Below are positions 43,137 through 51,208 of a stretch of DNA of 64,000 nucleotides, piece after piece (the stretch's first letter is position 1; every line of letters starts with the position of its first letter). The translations under genes and the position numbers were made by a program. The notes under the pieces were generated by a model that had not been told where the DNA came from, made no database searches, and worked only from the letters and a program-made list of their open reading frames with translations. This DNA is from Flavobacterium alvei (GTDB lineage: Bacteria > Bacteroidota > Bacteroidia > Flavobacteriales > Flavobacteriaceae), in the NCBI RefSeq assembly GCF_002920895.1, contig NZ_PQVG01000003.1, positions 291,879-355,878 of the forward strand. Direction: 5' to 3'.

Positions 43137-44345
43137 TTATAAATTGCTCGCCAAAATAAACCCGCTTGTCCAAGCATTCTGAAAGTTAAAACCTCCAGTA
43201 ATAGCATCAATATTCACGATTTCGCCAGCAAAATAAAGGTTTTTGTGTAATTTGCTTTCCATCGTTTTGAAGTTAATTTCTTTTAAATCAATGCCGCCAG
43301 CAGTTACAAATTCTTCCTTGAAAGTGCTTTTTCCGTTCACTTGAAAACTAGAATTCGTTAGTTGATTGACCAAGTTTTGCATTTGAACTTTAGATAAATC
43401 AGCCCATTTGGTTTCGGCAGAAATACCCGATGCTAAAACCAAACTTTCCCAAAGGCGGTTGGTGATTTCGAATGGTGATTTCTTAGAAACCATTTTTTTG
43501 GCGTGTTCTTGCTTTAGATTTTTAAGGATTTTTTCGGAATCTTCAGCGTCCAAATCATTCAACCAATTAATAAAAATGGTGAACTGATACTTTTTTTCAG
43601 ATAGTATTCGGGCTCCCCAAGCCGATAATTTCAAAATAGCTGGGCCGCTCATTCCCCAATGCGTGATTAACAATGGTCCAGTTGAGGTAAGTTTTGTGTC
43701 TTTGACTTTTACAGAAACTTGTGCCGAAACTCCAGGCAATTCCTTTATTCTCGAATCTTTGATGTTGAAGGTGAATAAGGAAGGAACTGGAGTTACGATG
43801 GTGTGCCCCAAAGTTTGCACCATTTCCCAAATTTTTGGATTGCTTCCCGTAGCGAGAATTATTTTTTCGGCTGTAAAATTATTGCTTTGGGTTTCTATTT
43901 TCCAAAAATTTTCTTTTTTGAAAATCGATTTTAGACTTTGCCCAGTCAAAACAGTAATTTTGAGTTTTTGAGTGGCTTCAATAAAGCAATCAATGATGGT
44001 TTGCGAAGAATTCGAAACGGGAAACATTCTTCCATCATCCTCGATTTTCAGTTCTACTCCGTGATTACTGAACCATTCCACCGTATCGCCAGAGCAAAAT
44101 TGATGGAAAGGCCCGCGCAATTCTTTTTCGCCACGCGGATAAAATTTTACCAATTCGTTGGGTTCAAAACAGGCGTGGGTCACATTGCATCTTCCGCCGC
44201 CAGAAATTCGTACTTTAGATAACACTTCGTTTCCCCGTTCCAAAATAGCTACTTTCAGCTTCGGATTTTTCTCCACAATATTGATTGCCGTAAAAAATCC
44301 CGCTGCGCCACCGCCTACAATTATTATGTCAAAATTTTGGTTCAT
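43137..44345 (-). CDS. NAD(P)/FAD-dependent flavoprotein of the BaiN/HI0933 family
   Basis: 402 residues. Seen: FAD-binding DIIIVGGGAAGFFTAINIVEKNP at residues 6-28, RISGGGRCNVTHACF (about 46-60), GREKIILATGSNPK-like and AGEIVNIDAITGGFNFQNAWTSGFILASNL at the C-terminus. Characterised members reduce double bonds in bile acids or related steroids or are rRNA-linked flavoproteins; function here not assignable. Its start overlaps the GDPD gene's stop by four bases (ATGA), so the two are translationally coupled. Confidence 0.85.
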   Translation of the reverse strand: MNQNFDIIIVGGGAAGFFTAINIVEKNPKLKVAILERGNEVLSKVRISGGGRCNVTHACFEPNELVKFYPRGEKELRGPFHQFCSGDTVEWFSNHGVELKIEDDGRMFPVSNSSQTIIDCFIEATQKLKITVLTGQSLKSIFKKENFWKIETQSNNFTAEKIILATGSNPKIWEMVQTLGHTIVTPVPSLFTFNIKDSRIKELPGVSAQVSVKVKDTKLTSTGPLLITHWGMSGPAILKLSAWGARILSEKKYQFTIFINWLNDLDAEDSEKILKNLKQEHAKKMVSKKSPFEITNRLWESLVLASGISAETKWADLSKVQMQNLVNQLTNSSFQVNGKSTFKEEFVTAGGIDLKEINFKTMESKLHKNLYFAGEIVNIDAITGGFNFQNAWTSGFILASNL

Positions 44346-45010
44346 ATTTTATCAGGAAAATCGGAAATGATTCCGTTTACGTTGAATGATTTTATTTTTT
44401 GAATGTCTTCTTTTGAATTCACAGTCCAAGGATAAACTTCGAATTCGTTTTCTTGCATCAAAGCTACATTTTCTTTTGTTAGCAATCTATAATCAGGATG
44501 AATGGAATAGGCTTTTATTTTTTTGGCGAAAGCCAAAGCTAAGTCAACAGATTCTTCAGTCAAAACACCAATTCGGATTTTTGGATTCAATAATTGTACT
44601 TCTTCCAACATTTTCCAATCGAAACTGGAAACTAGAAAATCAGTGTGATTCCAGTTTTTTTGTGAAATGAAAAGAGCAATAAATTCGGCTACAGGTTTTG
44701 AAGTTCCAATTCCTTTTAGCTCAATATTCACAAAACATTGCTTGTTAATCAATTCTAAAACTTCGGATAAAGTTGGAATTCCAAATTGTTTTAATTGCAA
44801 AGAAGAAAAATTTTTTACAAGACCTTTTCCATTGGTAGTTCTGTCAATAGTTTCGTCGTGAATGACTATTATTTCACCATCCGAACTCAAATGTACGTCC
44901 AGTTCGATGCCGTCCACTTTCAAATCAATCGCTTTTTGAAAAGAGATTAAAGTATTTTCAGGTTCATACCCTTTTACACCACGATGTCCAATTTTGAGAA
45001 GTTGATTCAT
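44342..45010 (-). CDS. Glycerophosphodiester phosphodiesterase
   Basis: 222 residues. Seen: IGHRGVKGYEPENTLISFQKAIDLKVDGIELDVHLSSDGEIIVIHDETIDRTTNGKG with His9, Arg10, Glu17, Glu36, Asp38 and His51, the metal and catalytic residues of the cytoplasmic GDPD family. Hydrolyses glycerophosphodiesters to glycerol-3-phosphate and an alcohol. Short, without signal peptide. Coupled to the BaiN-type gene downstream by a four-base overlap. Confidence 0.93.
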   Translation of the reverse strand: MNQLLKIGHRGVKGYEPENTLISFQKAIDLKVDGIELDVHLSSDGEIIVIHDETIDRTTNGKGLVKNFSSLQLKQFGIPTLSEVLELINKQCFVNIELKGIGTSKPVAEFIALFISQKNWNHTDFLVSSFDWKMLEEVQLLNPKIRIGVLTEESVDLALAFAKKIKAYSIHPDYRLLTKENVALMQENEFEVYPWTVNSKEDIQKIKSFNVNGIISDFPDKI

Positions 45011-45048
45011 TTGCAGCTAAATTTACCGCAAAGGTACTTAAGAAAAAA

Positions 45049-45088
45049 GCAAAGTTCCCAAAGGATTCATTTACTTTGGGAACTTTGC
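45049..45088 (-). terminator. Terminator at the end of the maltodextrin group
   Basis: Perfect 15-bp arms (GCAAAGTTCCCAAAG at 45049-45063) with a 10-base loop, 28 bases after the amylase stop; on the minus strand six T follow directly. A CCGCAAAG word (45026-45033), also present at 33797, adjoins it. Confidence 0.9.
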
Positions 45089-45116
45089 GAATAATTGTTT
45101 GAATTCTTGCTCTGAA

Positions 45117-46769
45117 TTATTTTTCCAATAAAACGATATCAAATTCGCTATCAATACTAACTTTTCCATTCGAAACCACGACTTTTTTTCCAGAATAAGC
45201 ATCTTTCAATTTCGTTCCGTTTTCGAAAATGGTTCCTACTGAAATTTCTTTCGGTCCTTTTGGTAAATCCAGTCCAATAACCACATTATCCGTGAAATTA
45301 TCTTGGGTAAAAGTTCGGCTAAAAACATAAGGGCTTGCCGAAATTTCTTGATGAATTCCTGCTCCAATGGCGGGATGATTTTTTCTGAAATTACCTAGCT
45401 TTTGCCAATGTAAAAGCACTTTTTGGGTTTCGGGATTGGTTTTTATTTCCTCCCAATTCATCATCGAACGCAAAGTTGCATCTCCTATAGTTCCCGGAAT
45501 GTCTAGCGGACGAGCGCTTTCGTCGCCATAATAAACCTGTGAAATTCCCGGCGCAAGCAATAATTTTGTGCCACTTTCGAAGGTTTTTTCACGTTTCTTG
45601 TCATAAGGAGAACTGTCATCGTGCGAAGAAACATAGTTCATCACCGTATTGCCTTTCAAGTCATTTTGAAGTATTGAATTGTATTTAGAATATAATTTTT
45701 CGTAATTCATTTTGGCTTCGTTTCTAAAATCAAAATTGATTAAACCAGTAAATCCATTTGCGAAATAATCCACTTTTTTGTCTCCAAAATCAAATAGTTT
45801 TTTTGCTCCAATATTATAGCCATATACTTCGCCAACGGTAAAAAACGCATTGTTGTCCAATACTTTTTCAGGATTGTTTTTTTTGAAATCTGCAAAGGAT
45901 TGATCGCAAACTTTCTTGAAATCAGCCCAAACATCTTCATAAGTGTGCTTCGCCGTATCCACTCGGTAGCCATCAATACCATAATCGGTGATGTAATCTG
46001 ACAGCCATTTCATAATGTAATATTTTGGCGCACGAGGATAACCTGTTTTGGTGAAAAACGCATCCAATTCGGCTACTTCTTGTTCATAACGACCTTCTTT
46101 TTTCCATTTTTCAACTAAAAATGGCGGCAAAGCTACAACCTCATTGCTTTCGGTTTTTACATCTGGAAGATTTTCGACCAAGGTACAATTGATGTAAGTA
46201 TCATAAGATTTGTAAGTGCATTTTGGCGTCGTTCTAACCCAATCATTTGGATAAGCTGAATCTTCGGTAGTGACTGGTCCGGTGTGATTAATGACAGCAT
46301 CCAATAAAATACGAATTCCTTTTGCGTGCGCTTTTTGAACCAATTCGGCCAAATCTTTTTTAGTTCCAAAACTTGGATCTAATGCTGACCAATCTCTGGT
46401 CCAATAGCCGTGAAATCCATAGCTATAACCAGTTCCTTCGTCAACTCCATCGTGAATTTGTTCGACAACGGGCGTCATCCAAATGGCATTTATCCCCAGT
46501 TTTTCAAAGTAACCTTCGTCTAATTTTTGGATTACACCTCGAATATCACCTCCTTCAAAACCACGCAATTTTCCCGTTGGTTTATTTCTATTGAAAGTAT
46601 GATCGTTCGTTTTATCTCCATTGTTGAATCGGTCGATTAAAAGAAAATACACATTAGCATTTTCCCAAACAAAAGGAGTTTTTGATGATGCTGTCGATGT
46701 TTTTGTTGAAGAACAACTGATGAAAAGCAGCGAAAGAAATGCGATTGAAAAGATGATATTTTTTTTCAT
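45117..46769 (-). CDS. GH13 alpha-amylase-type lipoprotein
   Basis: 550 residues. Lipoprotein signal with Cys19 in LLFISCS, then a catalytic barrel. Nucleophile Asp271 in DGYRVDTAKH, acid/base Glu314 in TVGEVYGY, third acid Asp384 in SSHDD; also VINHTG and GGDIRGVIQKLD. Resembles SusG-like and alpha-amylase enzymes that cleave internal alpha-1,4 bonds. The mature N-terminus lacks an acidic stretch after Cys, so a periplasm-facing anchor is possible. Last gene of the group, followed by the terminator at 45049. Confidence 0.9.
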   Translation of the reverse strand: MKKNIIFSIAFLSLLFISCSSTKTSTASSKTPFVWENANVYFLLIDRFNNGDKTNDHTFNRNKPTGKLRGFEGGDIRGVIQKLDEGYFEKLGINAIWMTPVVEQIHDGVDEGTGYSYGFHGYWTRDWSALDPSFGTKKDLAELVQKAHAKGIRILLDAVINHTGPVTTEDSAYPNDWVRTTPKCTYKSYDTYINCTLVENLPDVKTESNEVVALPPFLVEKWKKEGRYEQEVAELDAFFTKTGYPRAPKYYIMKWLSDYITDYGIDGYRVDTAKHTYEDVWADFKKVCDQSFADFKKNNPEKVLDNNAFFTVGEVYGYNIGAKKLFDFGDKKVDYFANGFTGLINFDFRNEAKMNYEKLYSKYNSILQNDLKGNTVMNYVSSHDDSSPYDKKREKTFESGTKLLLAPGISQVYYGDESARPLDIPGTIGDATLRSMMNWEEIKTNPETQKVLLHWQKLGNFRKNHPAIGAGIHQEISASPYVFSRTFTQDNFTDNVVIGLDLPKGPKEISVGTIFENGTKLKDAYSGKKVVVSNGKVSIDSEFDIVLLEK

Positions 46770-46784
46770 ATTTGTTTTGTTTTG

Positions 46785-46815
46785 AACCTAACAGGTTTAT
46801 AAAACCTTTTAGGTT
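46785..46815. repeat. Intercistronic hairpin between GH31 and amylase genes
   Basis: AACCTAACAGGTTT (46785-46798) pairs with AAACCTTTTAGGTT (46802-46815), one mismatch, 3-base loop. It lies in the 53-base gap between the GH31 stop and the amylase start. No good T-run follows, so it may be a stability or processing element. Confidence 0.7.
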
Positions 46816-46822
46816 TTATAAA

Positions 46823-49186
46823 TTATAATTGAATTTTGATTTCCATTGCTGTTCCTTTTTTCCAAGAAACTGGAATTTCTATATTGTTTTTAACGGTTTT
46901 GAAAGCAATAGTTTTTCCGTTTCCGGTTACTGATTTTGCTTTTATATTGTGAACGATAAATGAAACATTCTTATCAGATGATGGAAAGTTTTTCCCAACT
47001 TCAGAACTCAATTTAACAACTACTGTTTTGCCATTGGTATTGCCATTAAAATTCAAAACTTCAAATGCTCCTTTTTCAAAAGCGTTTGCCGTTTTTCCGT
47101 CATCATTGTATAATTTTCCGGAACTTTGAGTGGTTTTCGCATCAAAATAATAATGCAAATCGAAGTTGTCTAAAGAATATTTCGATGTGTTTTGGATGGT
47201 TTTTATCATTGGAATAAAAGCGCCTCCACGAACAAATACAGGTATATGGTCTTCAACAACGGTAATGGTTGAAGTCGTTCCAGCCAATTGTTCTTCATCG
47301 GAATAGAAATCAAACCAGTTGTTGTTTTTTGGAAAATACACGGAGGTTGAAGTCACTCCAGATTTTGTGATGGGTGTAACTAAGAAGTCATTCCCCCAAA
47401 GATAGGTTTCGCAAACGGTCAATAATTTGGTGTTGTTGGGTTCTTCAAAAAATAAAGGTCGCATCAAAGGTGTTCCTTTTTGGCTGTTTTCGAAAGCCAA
47501 AGTGTAGTTATACGGTAAAAGTTGGTAACGCAATTCTACTAGTTTCTTGGCTTTTGCTTTGGTGATGATGTCTTTGCGAGCCACTTCTGATGCCACTTCT
47601 TCTTGGGCGTGCGGACGAAATATCGGTTGGAAAACGCCGTATTGCAACCAACGAAGGTATAATTCGTTGTCGAAATAATCGCCGGCAAAACCGCCCAAAT
47701 CCGAGTGCATATAAGCCATTCCCTGCATTCCCATTTGAAGGGAAATTTCGGTTTGCGATTGCAATCCACCCCAAGAACGACTCACGTCACCCGACCAAGG
47801 CATCATCCCGAAACGTTGCGAACCCGAATAGCCGGCACGCATTAATATAAACGGACGTTGATTTGGAAAGTCTTTTTTGTAACCGTCGGCGATTAATTTT
47901 GCCCAATTGTGTCCGTAAACATTGTGGATTTCGTCGGATTTTCCGCCAGCAGTCAAGGCTTCGGAAGGGAAAACTTCGGGTTCGCCCAAATCACCCCAAA
48001 GTCCGCCAACTCCTTGGTTGATCAATCGTTTGTATATATTCCAGAACCAATCTTTTCCTTCTGGTTTGAAAATGTCGATGATTCCGGTGTTGCCAAAGTA
48101 GAAATCATAGGTAAATGGATTTCCGTTTTTATCGGTTGCCACCACTTTTTTGTCCACGGCTTCTTGCCATTTCTTGGAAGTTGTGAGTACAAAAGGTTCG
48201 GTAATGAGAACTGTTTTGATTCCTTTCGCATTCAAATCGGCCATCATTTTTTCGGGGTTTGGGAAGGTTTCTTTTTCCCAATCTAAGTTGCCCATTGTGC
48301 CTTTCATTTCTTTGCCAAACCAATACAAATCGAGAATCACGGCATCGACAGGAATTTGGTCGTCTTCGAATTTCTTGATGGTTTTTTCGACTTCTTCTTG
48401 GGAGTGATACCCAAAACGAGAGGAAAAATTCCCCAAAGTCCATCGAGCGGGCAAAGGTTGTTTTCCAGTTAAATCGGTATAATTCGAAATCAAATCCGTC
48501 CAGGAATCGCCCACGATTACTTGGTAGGTTTTTCGGCCGGAAATGGTTTCATACGCCAAAGTATTCTCTTTCTTGCTGTCTAAATCCAAGTAGCCAATAG
48601 CGGAATTGTCAAAATGAACCGCATACATTTTCGACGATAACACCATTGGAATGCAGAAATTCATTAAATCAGCTCGGGTTTCGTAACCATAACTGGCGCG
48701 ATTGTACAATTGCAAACGATTCCCGCGACGATTCATTCCCAAAACTCTTGCGCCACCACCGTAAATCATTTCGGAACTGTCAAGGTTGAAATCGATGACT
48801 TCGGCGTTTTCTTTTTTGGAGTAGCCGTTTTTTTCCGACAAAAACATTTGATTTCCTTTTCCATAAAAAATTTGAAAAGGTGATTTTTGAACTGAAACTA
48901 ATATTCCTTTGGTGTAAAGATGAATAAAACTTGGCGTTTCAATTATTTTTGAAATTCCAGTTTTTGGAGCTAAAACGACGGCTTGAGAGTTTGGATTAAA
49001 GGTTTCTCCCTTTGGAATAAAAGAGGTTTCTACAATTTTTTCAGAATAGGCTTTGATGATATATTGACCTTCCGAAGTGTTTATTTCTAATGTATTGTTG
49101 ACTTCTTTGAAGCTTTCGAATTTTCTATTTGCGTTTTGTGCAAAGGAAAGTGAACTTATCAATAATAAGAAAAGTAATTTTTTCAT
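46823..49186 (-). CDS. GH31 alpha-glucosidase
   Basis: 787 residues from the ATG at 49186 (MKKLLFLLLISSLSFAQ), with a cleavable signal peptide. The frame could extend to 49216 but adds a poor start. Exo-acting enzyme releasing glucose from maltodextrins. Nucleophile Asp399 in GGLWGDLGEPEVF and acid/base Asp467 in PWSGDVSRSWGG; also a distal C-terminal beta-sandwich with FVRGGAFIPM. Works with the two GH13 enzymes in the periplasm. Confidence 0.92.
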   Translation of the reverse strand: MKKLLFLLLISSLSFAQNANRKFESFKEVNNTLEINTSEGQYIIKAYSEKIVETSFIPKGETFNPNSQAVVLAPKTGISKIIETPSFIHLYTKGILVSVQKSPFQIFYGKGNQMFLSEKNGYSKKENAEVIDFNLDSSEMIYGGGARVLGMNRRGNRLQLYNRASYGYETRADLMNFCIPMVLSSKMYAVHFDNSAIGYLDLDSKKENTLAYETISGRKTYQVIVGDSWTDLISNYTDLTGKQPLPARWTLGNFSSRFGYHSQEEVEKTIKKFEDDQIPVDAVILDLYWFGKEMKGTMGNLDWEKETFPNPEKMMADLNAKGIKTVLITEPFVLTTSKKWQEAVDKKVVATDKNGNPFTYDFYFGNTGIIDIFKPEGKDWFWNIYKRLINQGVGGLWGDLGEPEVFPSEALTAGGKSDEIHNVYGHNWAKLIADGYKKDFPNQRPFILMRAGYSGSQRFGMMPWSGDVSRSWGGLQSQTEISLQMGMQGMAYMHSDLGGFAGDYFDNELYLRWLQYGVFQPIFRPHAQEEVASEVARKDIITKAKAKKLVELRYQLLPYNYTLAFENSQKGTPLMRPLFFEEPNNTKLLTVCETYLWGNDFLVTPITKSGVTSTSVYFPKNNNWFDFYSDEEQLAGTTSTITVVEDHIPVFVRGGAFIPMIKTIQNTSKYSLDNFDLHYYFDAKTTQSSGKLYNDDGKTANAFEKGAFEVLNFNGNTNGKTVVVKLSSEVGKNFPSSDKNVSFIVHNIKAKSVTGNGKTIAFKTVKNNIEIPVSWKKGTAMEIKIQL

Positions 49187-49213
49187 TGTTTGTGTTTTTT
49201 GAACCCTATAAGT

Positions 49214-49244
49214 CATATAAGGTCATTTAAGTTTTTCTTATATG
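49214..49244. repeat. Intercistronic hairpin between SusA-like and GH31 genes
   Basis: CATATAAG (49214-49221) pairs with CTTATATG (49237-49244). The segment TCATTTAAGTTTTTCTTATA between the arms is nearly the same as at 51148-51168. Confidence 0.65.
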
Positions 49245-49251
49245 GTTTAAA

Positions 49252-51090
49252 TTATTTCAATTCCAATATCAAAACTGATTTGGGTTCCAATCTAACTTCT
49301 TGTGTAATGTCAATTAGTTGGTCAGTGATGATGTCTTTCCCCGTTTTGAAGTTTCCTATATTTTCGGCAAAGCGTTCCGTTTTTAGTGTTTTGGTTTCGT
49401 TGCTGTTGTTGAATGCAACCATCACGATTTCAGTTGCATTGTGTCTGAAATAGACATAAGTATTGTTTTCTGGAATGTAGTGCGTCATTTTTCCGAAATG
49501 AACGACCGATTTGTTTTTTCTCCAATTGAAGAGTTTGGAAGTAAAATCGAAATAGTCATTTTGAACTTGGCTTCGGCCTTCTTTGGTAAAAGCATTATTG
49601 GTATCGCCTTCCCATCCGCCCGGAAAATCTTGACGAATATCGGCATCGCCTTTGTCTTTGTTTCCTGCCATTCCAATTTCGGAACCGTAATAGGTTTGTG
49701 GAATTCCTCTTGCAGTGGCTATCAATGCCATCGCCATTTTGTATTTTCGAAGGTCGTTTTGATAGATGTGATTGATGCGATGCGTGTCGTGATTTTCGGC
49801 AAAAATCAACAAATTGTTGGGGTTTGGAAACAGAAAATCATTGGTGAAATTATCATAGATTTTGTCCATTCCAAGTCCCCACTTTCCTTCATCTACATTG
49901 AAAACTTGTAATAATTCATCTGATAAATTAAAATCCATTACGCTGGGTAAATGGGAATTAAAATTCTGGATTTTACCTATCGGACTGTCTTTTTGCCAAT
50001 AGGAAAGTTGAGCTTGATCGCGCATCGAAATTTCGCCAACGATATTAAAATTTGGATATTCGTCGGTGATGGCTTTGGTCCATTTTGTGATGGCAGTTGG
50101 ATCGGCATAATTGTAAGTATCGACTCTGAAACCGTCTAAGTTGGCAAATTCAATCCACCAAATGGCGTTTTGAGTAAGGTAATTTAATACCAACGGATTG
50201 GTTTGATTCAAATCGGGCATCGATGGCGCAAACCATCCATCCATGCATATTTTGGTATCGCTTTTTGATGCGTTTATATCGTGAATTACTGTTCTTCTAT
50301 GATTGGTTTGTGTGAAATTTTCAAATTGATGAATCCAATCTTGAGTAGGTAAATCCTTCATCATCCAATGTTGCATTCCCCAATGATTGGTAACATAATC
50401 CATCACTAATTTTAAGTTTTTTTTATGCATTTCAGAAGCTAATCTGGCATAATCCTCGTTGGTTCCGTAGCGAGGGTCAATTTTGTAAACATCGGTTTGG
50501 GCGTAGGTATGATAGGAATATACGGCTTCGTTGTCTTCGCAAAGTGGTGTAATCCAAAGGGTTGTTGCGCCGAGTTCTTTGATGTAATCTAAATGATTGA
50601 TAATGCCTTGAATGTCGCCTCCGTGTCGTCCTTCGGGTAATTCTCGGTTGTATTTTTCGGTGGTTGAGGCATCGCTGTTGTTATTAGAATTGCCGTTAGA
50701 AAATCGATCTGGCATGATCAAATACATCATATCTGAAGCGTCAAAACTTTTGCGTTCGGCTGAGTTTTCTCTTCGCTGTTTTAAGTTGTATTTTTCAGTA
50801 AAAACAACTTTATCTTTTTCTTTAAAAAGGAAATGAAACTCTTTTGGAGGTATATTTTTGGTATTAATGGTAACGAAAATGTAATTTTGATTTGATGTTC
50901 GCTCCACTTTTGTAATGGGAATAGAATTGGTGGTAGAAACATTATATTTCGTAATGTTTTTGCCATAAAACATGATTTGTAATTCGGGATTTTTCATCCC
51001 GGCATACCAAAAAGGAGGTTCTATTCTTTCGATTTGTGCGAACATAGTTGAGGACGTAAAAATTAAGAACAATAAAAATAGTTTTTTCAT
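49252..51090 (-). CDS. GH13 cyclomaltodextrinase/neopullulanase-like enzyme
   Basis: 612 residues from the ATG at 51090 (MKKLFLLFLIFTSSTMFAQ), with a signal peptide. An N-terminal immunoglobulin-like domain (about 20-100, LQIMFYGKNITKYNV) precedes the barrel, as in SusA-type neopullulanases. Nucleophile Asp324 in LDGFRVDTYNYA, acid/base Glu353 in NIVGEISM, third acid Asp435 in AENHDTHR; VTNHWG also present. Expected to degrade maltodextrins or cyclodextrins in the periplasm. Confidence 0.9.
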   Translation of the reverse strand: MKKLFLLFLIFTSSTMFAQIERIEPPFWYAGMKNPELQIMFYGKNITKYNVSTTNSIPITKVERTSNQNYIFVTINTKNIPPKEFHFLFKEKDKVVFTEKYNLKQRRENSAERKSFDASDMMYLIMPDRFSNGNSNNNSDASTTEKYNRELPEGRHGGDIQGIINHLDYIKELGATTLWITPLCEDNEAVYSYHTYAQTDVYKIDPRYGTNEDYARLASEMHKKNLKLVMDYVTNHWGMQHWMMKDLPTQDWIHQFENFTQTNHRRTVIHDINASKSDTKICMDGWFAPSMPDLNQTNPLVLNYLTQNAIWWIEFANLDGFRVDTYNYADPTAITKWTKAITDEYPNFNIVGEISMRDQAQLSYWQKDSPIGKIQNFNSHLPSVMDFNLSDELLQVFNVDEGKWGLGMDKIYDNFTNDFLFPNPNNLLIFAENHDTHRINHIYQNDLRKYKMAMALIATARGIPQTYYGSEIGMAGNKDKGDADIRQDFPGGWEGDTNNAFTKEGRSQVQNDYFDFTSKLFNWRKNKSVVHFGKMTHYIPENNTYVYFRHNATEIVMVAFNNSNETKTLKTERFAENIGNFKTGKDIITDQLIDITQEVRLEPKSVLILELK

Positions 51091-51129
51091 TTGACAAATA
51101 ATTAAATTTATTTCAACTTTATTATTAAA

Positions 51130-51178
51130 CATATAAGGCATATAAGTTCATTTAAGTTTTCTTATATGTCCTTATATG
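51130..51178. repeat. Intercistronic hairpin between GH65 and SusA-like genes
   Basis: CATATAAGGCATATAAG (51130-51146) pairs with 51161-51178 with a single-base bulge. It shares the TCATTTAAGTTTT spacer and the word CATATAAG with the hairpin at 49214-49244, so the two are related copies. Confidence 0.75.
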
Positions 51179-51208
51179 CCTTATGTGATTTTAATTTTTA
51201 AACCGTTT

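Noticed and set aside
47508..48443. Several overlapping open frames antisense to or out of frame with the GH31 gene
   Set aside because: They have the composition of shadow frames, no family signature, and overlap a full-length enzyme with intact catalytic residues.
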